A stretch of DNA of 11,221 nt, from positions 1 to 11,221 of the forward strand of contig JBOHCT010000141.1 of the NCBI GenBank assembly GCA_050699055.1, read 5' to 3'. This stretch comes from JBOHCT01 sp050699055. GTDB lineage: Bacteria > Actinomycetota > Actinomycetes > Streptosporangiales > JBOHCT01. The position numbers and the translations under genes were made by a program. The notes beneath the pieces are model-generated. The model was not told the origin of the DNA, searched no databases, and saw only the letters and a program-made list of their open reading frames with translations. Of this stretch, positions 7,263 to 11,221 are shown one piece after another; the stretch's first letter is position 1, and every line of letters begins with the position of its first letter.

Positions 7263-7901
7263 TCAGAAGTACCAGCCGCGTCTGACAACGACTTGTACCG
7301 ACGGGCCCACCGTAGCCAACGCGCGCTGCACACGACGCGCACACGCTGGGGTGCGTGTCACAATCTCGTCGAACGCCTCCCATGGCACGCGTCGGTGTAC
7401 CAGGCACTCAGCCATCCGTCGCTCCTTGCGGTCGGGCTCGTCCTCGGTGTCTGTCCACATCCTCGCTTTCATCAACGCCCAGTCGACAAGATCGTCCAGT
7501 TCGGCTGGCTCGCTGGTGAAGGCCGCATAGCCCTTGGCAGCGTTACGGTCCGTAAACACCGGCCGTAGCGTGAGCTCGAGCAAGCGTTCCACGGTCGTCG
7601 CGAGATAGATGAGATCGTCGCAGCTCCCCGAGTACGTGGGCACTCCTCCCTTCGCGATCACGTACAGCATCGGGCTGCGCGCTGCGAAGTAGAAGGGGGC
7701 GTAGTCCGCTACAACCCCGCCCGGCGCGACGGGCACGACACGAGCGCTACGGCGCTGCTTGATCTCCTTGTGGCCGACCTCGACGGTGACAACGCGGCTG
7801 GCGTGCGCCGTAGCGTCTGCGAGCAAGCCTCTACGGATGATGCTCGGGAGATGGTCGACATGCGTGAAGTGCATGACAGGCGTGGGTATCGGGCGCCGCA
7901 T
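7263..7901 (-). CDS. darT: DarT, DNA ADP-ribosyltransferase toxin
   Basis: A protein of 212 residues of the DarT (DUF4433) family. Known role: uses NAD+ to ADP-ribosylate bases in single-stranded DNA, blocking replication; with DarG it acts as a toxin-antitoxin and anti-phage system. Seen here: the N-terminal FTHVDHLPSIIRRGLL (12-27); IKQRRSARVV (47-56) in the region of the catalytic Arg; the NAD-site block YAPFYFAARSPMLYVI (67-82); and RRMAECLVHRRVPWEAF (161-177), whose Glu165 fits the family's catalytic Glu. Nothing essential is missing, so it should be active. The start at 7901 gives the typical RRP-P opening and has GAGG about 9 bases upstream. I cannot tell from sequence alone whether it modifies thymidine or guanosine. 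It is first in the darT-darG-mcrB-mcrC row; the long gap before it suggests its own promoter. Confidence 0.93.
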   Translation of the reverse strand: MRRPIPTPVMHFTHVDHLPSIIRRGLLADATAHASRVVTVEVGHKEIKQRRSARVVPVAPGGVVADYAPFYFAARSPMLYVIAKGGVPTYSGSCDDLIYLATTVERLLELTLRPVFTDRNAAKGYAAFTSEPAELDDLVDWALMKARMWTDTEDEPDRKERRMAECLVHRRVPWEAFDEIVTRTPACARRVQRALATVGPSVQVVVRRGWYF

Positions 7902-7963
7902 CCGCTCGACCTCACCGACGGACGTGTGACGGTGCGTCGTCGAGCGAGCCGACCAGCCCCGTG

Positions 7964-7990
7964 CCCGGACTCAGCGTGGATGAGTCCGGG
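7964..7990. promoter_or_regulatory. 10-bp-stem inverted repeat upstream of darT
   Basis: CCCGGACTCA (7964-7973) and TGAGTCCGGG (7981-7990) are perfect reverse complements around a 7-base loop, 63 bases before the darT start codon. With no T-tract on either side it is not an obvious terminator. It could be an operator for the defence operon, an attenuator in its leader, or a boundary hairpin. Only the symmetry and position are seen. Confidence 0.45.
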
Positions 7991-8096
7991 ATTCCGCTCC
8001 TCCGCCGGGTACCGTCAGAGCGCGTCCCCACCCGCCTCCTTCGCAACGGTGACACGGCCGCCTCGCCCCAGCCTCCACTGTCCGCGTTCCTCGTAG

Positions 8097-8357
8097 GGCC
8101 AACCACCCCTAACCGCATCGACTGTACAGCCAAGAGAAGACCGGGCCGCTCGCGAACTCGCGCGTGTAGCAGCTCCATGGGCCCAGCGGGATACACGCGG
8201 GATCAGCCGCCGCTCGCCCTTGCTCAAGCTGAGCGCCAGCCTCTCCCTGGCCGCAGCGGGTTCGGTCATAGCGCCTGATGAAGCCGAGGACCCCGCACCA
8301 CGGTCCGGTTCGGCAGCGGGATCCACGGAAAGCCAGACCATGCGCAGGTGCTCGTGA
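8097..8357 (+). other. Gene-free stretch with a possible plus-strand regulator relic (7902-8416 has no recognised gene)
   Basis: Between darT and the DUF3237 gene there are 515 bases without a convincing complete gene. Within them one plus-strand frame is open for 86 codons between a TAG at 8094 and a TGA at 8355, with no ATG or GTG near its beginning. Its translation contains LTASTVQPREDRAARELARV and then ISRRSPLLKLSASLSLAAAG, a twin-Arg plus hydrophobic stretch. Together these resemble the middle of actinobacterial XRE-type regulators that carry an internal Tat-like segment. The N-terminal helix-turn-helix and the rest are absent. This could be a decayed relic or chance; I hold it loosely. 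Nothing else is seen apart from the inverted repeat at 7964-7990. Confidence 0.25.
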
Positions 8358-8416
8358 TCGAGCCTGGTGGGCTTTCCTTGCGGGGGCGGTCGGTGGCCAC
8401 CTGCACAGCGTTACGC

Positions 8417-8853
8417 TCAGGCCGTCAGCAGCTGCGACACCGTGATCTGTACCTGCCCCGTCGAAAGCGGTCGCAGCTCGCCCACGAACGAGCCGTGGTT
8501 GAGCCATGTCGGTCCGCCCTCGCCGACCTCGGAGGTCGGACGCGTGATGAACGCGCGGCTTGCGGCGGTGGGGTCGGACGGCTCGCGCTTGTTGAGGCCC
8601 TCGTTGGTGATCGAGACAACCGCCCCTCATCCGTCCTGATCTCGTACCGCGCCCAGACGTGGATCGCGCCGTCCGTGCGGATGAGGTTCCAGTCGGTGCC
8701 GCCCGCGAGGACGGTGCCGTTGAGCTTCGGCCCGTGGACGCGCCCGCCCGTGATGGGAATGACCCGCCGGAACCCTGTCGGAACGGCGCCAACCTCGATC
8801 GGTGCCGCGATGTCCACGTCCAGTGTGAAGGCGTGCTCGACGGCCAGTGTCAT
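8417..8853 (-). pseudogene. DUF3237 family protein, one-base frameshift
   Basis: ATG 8853 has a strong GGGAGGAG Shine-Dalgarno. The zero frame gives a DUF3237-type N-terminus with FTLDVDIAAPIEVGAVPTGF, then RVHGPKLNGTVLAGGTDWN and IHVWARYEIRTDEG. At the GGGGCGG stretch (about 8618-8624) the family continues only in another frame: VVSITNEGLNKREPSDPTAA, RAFITRPTSE and finally QITVSQLLTA, ending at TGA 8417-8419. Restoring one base gives 145 residues, the usual family size of about 150. DUF3237 proteins are small beta-barrel proteins of uncertain function. The gene follows the hydrolase by 56 bases on the same strand, so the two were probably co-transcribed. The homopolymer context makes either a real deletion or a read error possible. 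Confidence 0.75.
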
Positions 8854-8909
8854 CGCTCCTCCCCCTGGTGTGTCGCGGCGTCGTCGCGGGAGATGGTGGC
8901 TGGGGTGCC

Positions 8910-10503
8910 TCAGGCGCGGGCGAGCGGCAGCTCCAGCACGGACGCCCCGGCCGCGAGCTCGATCGAATGCTGGTTGGCCTCGAGCCGGGTCGCCGTGAGC
9001 GGGTTCCCGCCCGTGCCGGGATTGCGGGCGTACTGCGGGAACGAGCCGCCCGCGACGTACAGCCGGATGCGGGTGCCCCCACGGAACGTGTGGGCCGTGT
9101 CGAGCAAGTCCACCGTCACCGGCCGATCGCCGCGATCTGCGGGGACACGCGCATACCCCTCCGTCACGTTGTGGGAGCGACCCTTGGCATCGACCTCGCT
9201 GATCCGTACGAAGAGATCCGCATCGGGGCGCTCGGATCTGTGCGCCAGGGTGACGCGCGGCGCGCCCAGGACCGTGAGGTCGTGCTCGAGAGGCTCTCCC
9301 GTGAACGTGAGCACGTCCGACCGCGCGGCGAGCGCCGAGTCCTCGACGTAGCCGCCGTGGACGAGGATGGGGCCGCCGACCGTGGGGGTCGGGAAGGCTG
9401 AGCGTTGTCATGCCGGGCGTTGTCATGCCGGTCGCCGCGGGCCAGTCGTCGAACTCGCGCCAGTCGTCGGCTCCCGTCACCCGCACGCGTACCCGCGAGC
9501 GGCGTTCGGGCACCTCGGCCCCGGCGAGCTTCGTGTCGAACCACTGCAGGGTCTCGGCGACCATCGCGGCCGCGGCCGCGCCGATGAGGTCGCGGTGCGT
9601 CCACGCGCCAACCGTGAGCGCCACGTCGACGCCGCGCTCCCGCAGGCGCCGGTACTGCTCGACGCTCTGGCGGACGAAGATGTCCTGCCAGCCGGAGAGG
9701 ATCAGGACGGGGATTCCCGTCCGCTCGAGCGCGGCCCCGTGCTGCATGGGAGCCCAAAACGGGTCGGCGAGGTCGGGGCGCACGAGCCGGTCGCGCACCC
9801 ACGGCGTCGCGTCGCCGAAGTGGGCCGTCGCGGCTTCCGCGAGCGGGGTGGCCTCGAGCACGGCACGGAGGCGCTTGTCCGCCGTCATCATCTTGAGGAT
9901 CGCAACCGGCCCGGCCGATGTGGACTGCACCGCGACCTGCTCGCTCCAGCCGATGAAGTCGAGGTTGAAGTTGCCGGTGCCCCACGCGTGGCGGCTGAAG
10001 TCGTGCGGGCCCACCATGACGACCGCGGCAGCGAGGTCCCCGGGCGGGTCGGCGAGGATCGCCCACTGGGTGTAGCCCAGGTAGGAGCCGCCGACGGTGC
10101 CGAACCGGTCCGGGTACCAAGCCTGCGCGCGCATCCACGCCACGACGTCATGCCCGTCCTCGGCCTCTGTGCGCATGGGGTCGAAAGCACCGCCGGAGTC
10201 AGCGGTCCCGCGGCTGCTCACGAACAGCACCGTGTAGCCCTGGGCGGCATACGCCCGAACGGTCGACAGGCCGTACATCACGCCGCGACCGTACGGCCCC
10301 CGCATGAGCAGCAGGCCCTTCGAATCGCCCGAGGGCGTGTAGAGGTCGGCGCCGAGCTCGACGCCGTCTCGCATGGGGACGCGGAGCGGAGCGACGCGAT
10401 ACCGGCGGCCCTTCGGCAGGCCCAGGCGACGGCGGTATAGGCGGTCGACGAGGGGGAGGCGGGCGTGACCGGATGTCGCGGGAGCAGTGGCGTCGGACGT
10501 CAT
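8910..10503 (-). pseudogene. CocE/NonD-type alpha/beta hydrolase, disrupted between catalytic and jelly-roll domains
   Basis: ATG 10503 has an excellent GGAGGG Shine-Dalgarno 4 bases upstream and no signal peptide, so the product is cytoplasmic. The frame encodes an intact catalytic domain (about 35-330): opening PMRDGVELGADLYTP; SSRGTADSGG; nucleophile Ser140 in GGSYLGYTQW; Asp274 in SGWQDIF; His303 in GAWTHRDL. The family cleaves acyl, ester or amide bonds (cocaine esterase, alpha-amino-ester hydrolases, X-Pro peptidase relatives); the substrate is unknown. After residue ~368 the frame leaves the family. The C-terminal jelly-roll domain resumes in another frame at TPTVGGPILVHGGYVEDSAL and ends ARA at TGA 8910-8912. 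Relative to the homologues I remember, about 20-25 linker residues are missing, so a small out-of-frame deletion is likelier than a single miscalled base. A 15-bp tandem duplication sits beside the lesion. Truncated product: catalytic domain only, probably unstable. Confidence 0.8.
9402..9431. repeat. Perfect 15-bp tandem duplication in the hydrolase gene
   Basis: GCGTTGTCATGCCGG occurs twice head to tail (9402-9416 and 9417-9431). On the coding strand it yields the repeated peptide GMTTPGMTTL at the end of the catalytic domain. Being 15 bases it keeps frame, but it directly adjoins the point where the gene changes frame, which suggests replication slippage at this spot. Confidence 0.9.
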
Positions 10504-10835
10504 CGTCCCTCCAGACGCGGGCGGGGCACGGATAGGCCTCTTCGACGCGCTCTTCGACCGGCGAATCGACGGGTTCATCGACATCATCCTCGACGCCCGC
10601 GAGCCACCGCATCGGAGGGGCCGCGCACGGTCGTGCGCCACTCTGTACGTCGCACACTGGTGGTGCAGGCCGCCGCCATCGTGGACAGCACCTATGGACT
10701 CAAGCCACGTATGAGGGACCGCGTGTGACGGCGAGGCGTCGCTCGTGCGCCCGCCGTCTGGTGTGTGCGTCAGTCCGATGCCGCGCGTGGCCGCTCCCGT
10801 GCCGAGCGACCGGCCTCGACCACGGGAAGGTCGCG
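10504..10835. other. Intergenic region between hydrolase and DUF397 genes
   Basis: 332 bases without a gene I can support on either strand. The open frames here lack family resemblance and have no Shine-Dalgarno. An in-frame upstream ATG at about 10581 could extend the hydrolase by 26 residues, but the extension is Arg/Ser/Pro-rich and the strong Shine-Dalgarno before 10503 argues against it. The stretch should hold the hydrolase promoter, but I find no clear -35/-10 pair. Confidence 0.4.
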
Positions 10836-11039
10836 TCAGCGGTCGAACGTGCCGTCCTTCGCGCCGCGAACGAACGCCCGCCATCCGGCGCGGTCGAACA
10901 CCAACACGGATCCGCGCCGGTCCTTGGAGTCGCGCACCGCGATCGTCCGGTCAGTCGGCGCGACCTCAACGCAGTGGGCACCGTTGCCACTGCGGCTGCT
11001 CTTGCGCCAGTCGGCGCGGGCAAGGTCGGGGACGAACAT
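10836..11039 (-). CDS. DUF397 domain protein
   Basis: A complete 67-residue DUF397 protein. It shows DWRKSSRSGNGAHCVEV (10-26), IAVRDSKDRRGSVLVF (33-48) and the closing W-AFV-G-KDG, the family pattern across its whole length. GGAGG stands about 6 bases before ATG 11039. DUF397 genes in actinomycetes usually lie next to an XRE/DUF5753 regulator, as here, where the regulator ends 19 bases upstream. Such pairs have been described as toxin-antitoxin-like or developmental-regulator modules (the Scr1 type) and the small protein is thought to interact with the regulator. Its biochemical role is not settled. It is cytoplasmic, with no membrane segment. Confidence 0.92.
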   Translation of the reverse strand: MFVPDLARADWRKSSRSGNGAHCVEVAPTDRTIAVRDSKDRRGSVLVFDRAGWRAFVRGAKDGTFDR

Positions 11040-11058
11040 CCCGCGCCTCCTTCCGCCG

Positions 11059-11221
11059 CTACGTCATCTCCTTCGCCACGGAGTCGATGAATGCCGCCGA
11101 GTCGCCGGCACCGAGAGCCTCCGCCCGCAGGTGGTCGAAAATTCGGGCGTGCCGACGGACGTCACGCATCTTCTCCAAGTAGATGTTACCGCCGGAGCTG
11201 TCGATGTAGACGATGTCCTGG
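11059..11221 (-). CDS. XRE-family regulator with DUF5753 (Scr1-type), C-terminal end only
   Basis: The minus frame is open from the window edge to TAG 11059-11061 and encodes the last 53 residues: QDIVYIDSSGGNIYLEKMRD then VRRHARIFDHLRAEALGAGD and a terminal helix ending AKEMT. The pattern of a V-Y-I/V-E/D strand, a YLE motif, a V-R helix and the IFD-LRA-AL ending is the C-terminus of DUF5753, the effector domain of Scr1-type XRE regulators. The helix-turn-helix would be outside the window. It would be co-transcribed with the DUF397 gene 19 bases downstream. Confidence 0.8.
   Translation of the reverse strand, partial: QDIVYIDSSGGNIYLEKMRDVRRHARIFDHLRAEALGAGDSAAFIDSVAKEMT

Noticed and set aside
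8212..8240. LSLSKGE-like translation suggesting a widespread intergenic repeat
   Set aside because: The nucleotide sequence differs from the common repeat that gives this peptide, and no second copy is seen in the window.
7912..8341. Minus-strand frames at 7912-8196 and 8015-8341 as small genes upstream of darT
   Set aside because: No family resemblance and no Shine-Dalgarno; composition fits random high-GC frames.
8425..10884. 819-codon minus frame as one giant protein
   Set aside because: It joins the hydrolase catalytic domain, a shifted nonsense stretch and the start of DUF3237 in one frame. Strong Shine-Dalgarno sites at 10503 and 8853 and the family boundaries show two genes with frameshifts, not a fusion.

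Overview
The window looks like chromosomal DNA of a high-GC actinomycete, of the Streptomyces or Streptosporangium kind. Third codon positions are strongly G/C biased and GTG starts are used. Two genes appear to have leaderless promoters. The families present (DUF397 next to an XRE/DUF5753 regulator, a DUF2786-type protein, an actinobacterial HicAB-like pair) are typical of that group. I cannot name a genus. No tRNA, rRNA, CRISPR array, transposase or integrase was recognised.

Layout, left to right. (1) 1-617, minus: N-terminal part of a DUF2786-type protein, cut by the window edge. (2) 831-2042, plus: an actinobacterial protein of unknown function whose true 3' end appears lost; near 1655-1666 it runs into the antisense of a truncated, frameshifted helix-turn-helix gene (1661-1901, minus). 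(3) 2022-2613, minus: a hicA/hicB-like toxin-antitoxin pair in which hicA carries a one-base frameshift just before its catalytic histidine. A 13-bp inverted repeat overlaps a leaderless-type promoter in front of it. (4) 2832-7901, minus: a compact defence block in transcription order darT, darG, mcrB, mcrC, all four open frames intact. (5) 7902-8416: a gene-free stretch with a strong 10-bp-stem inverted repeat upstream of darT and a possible relic of a regulator gene on the plus strand. (6) 8417-10503, minus: a CocE/NonD-type alpha/beta hydrolase followed by a DUF3237 protein; both are frameshifted here. (7) 10836-11221, minus: a DUF397 protein preceded by the last residues of an XRE/DUF5753 regulator.

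How the genes may work together. McrB and McrC form the GTP-driven nuclease that cuts foreign DNA carrying modified cytosines. DarT is a DNA ADP-ribosyltransferase toxin and DarG its macrodomain antitoxin, a known anti-phage pair. Here darTG sits directly upstream of mcrBC on the same strand with a 61-bp gap, which suggests one transcript and possibly a joint defence unit. The intact four-gene block lies between genes that carry deletions or frameshifts, so either selection keeps the block in a decaying region or the read or assembly has indels outside it.
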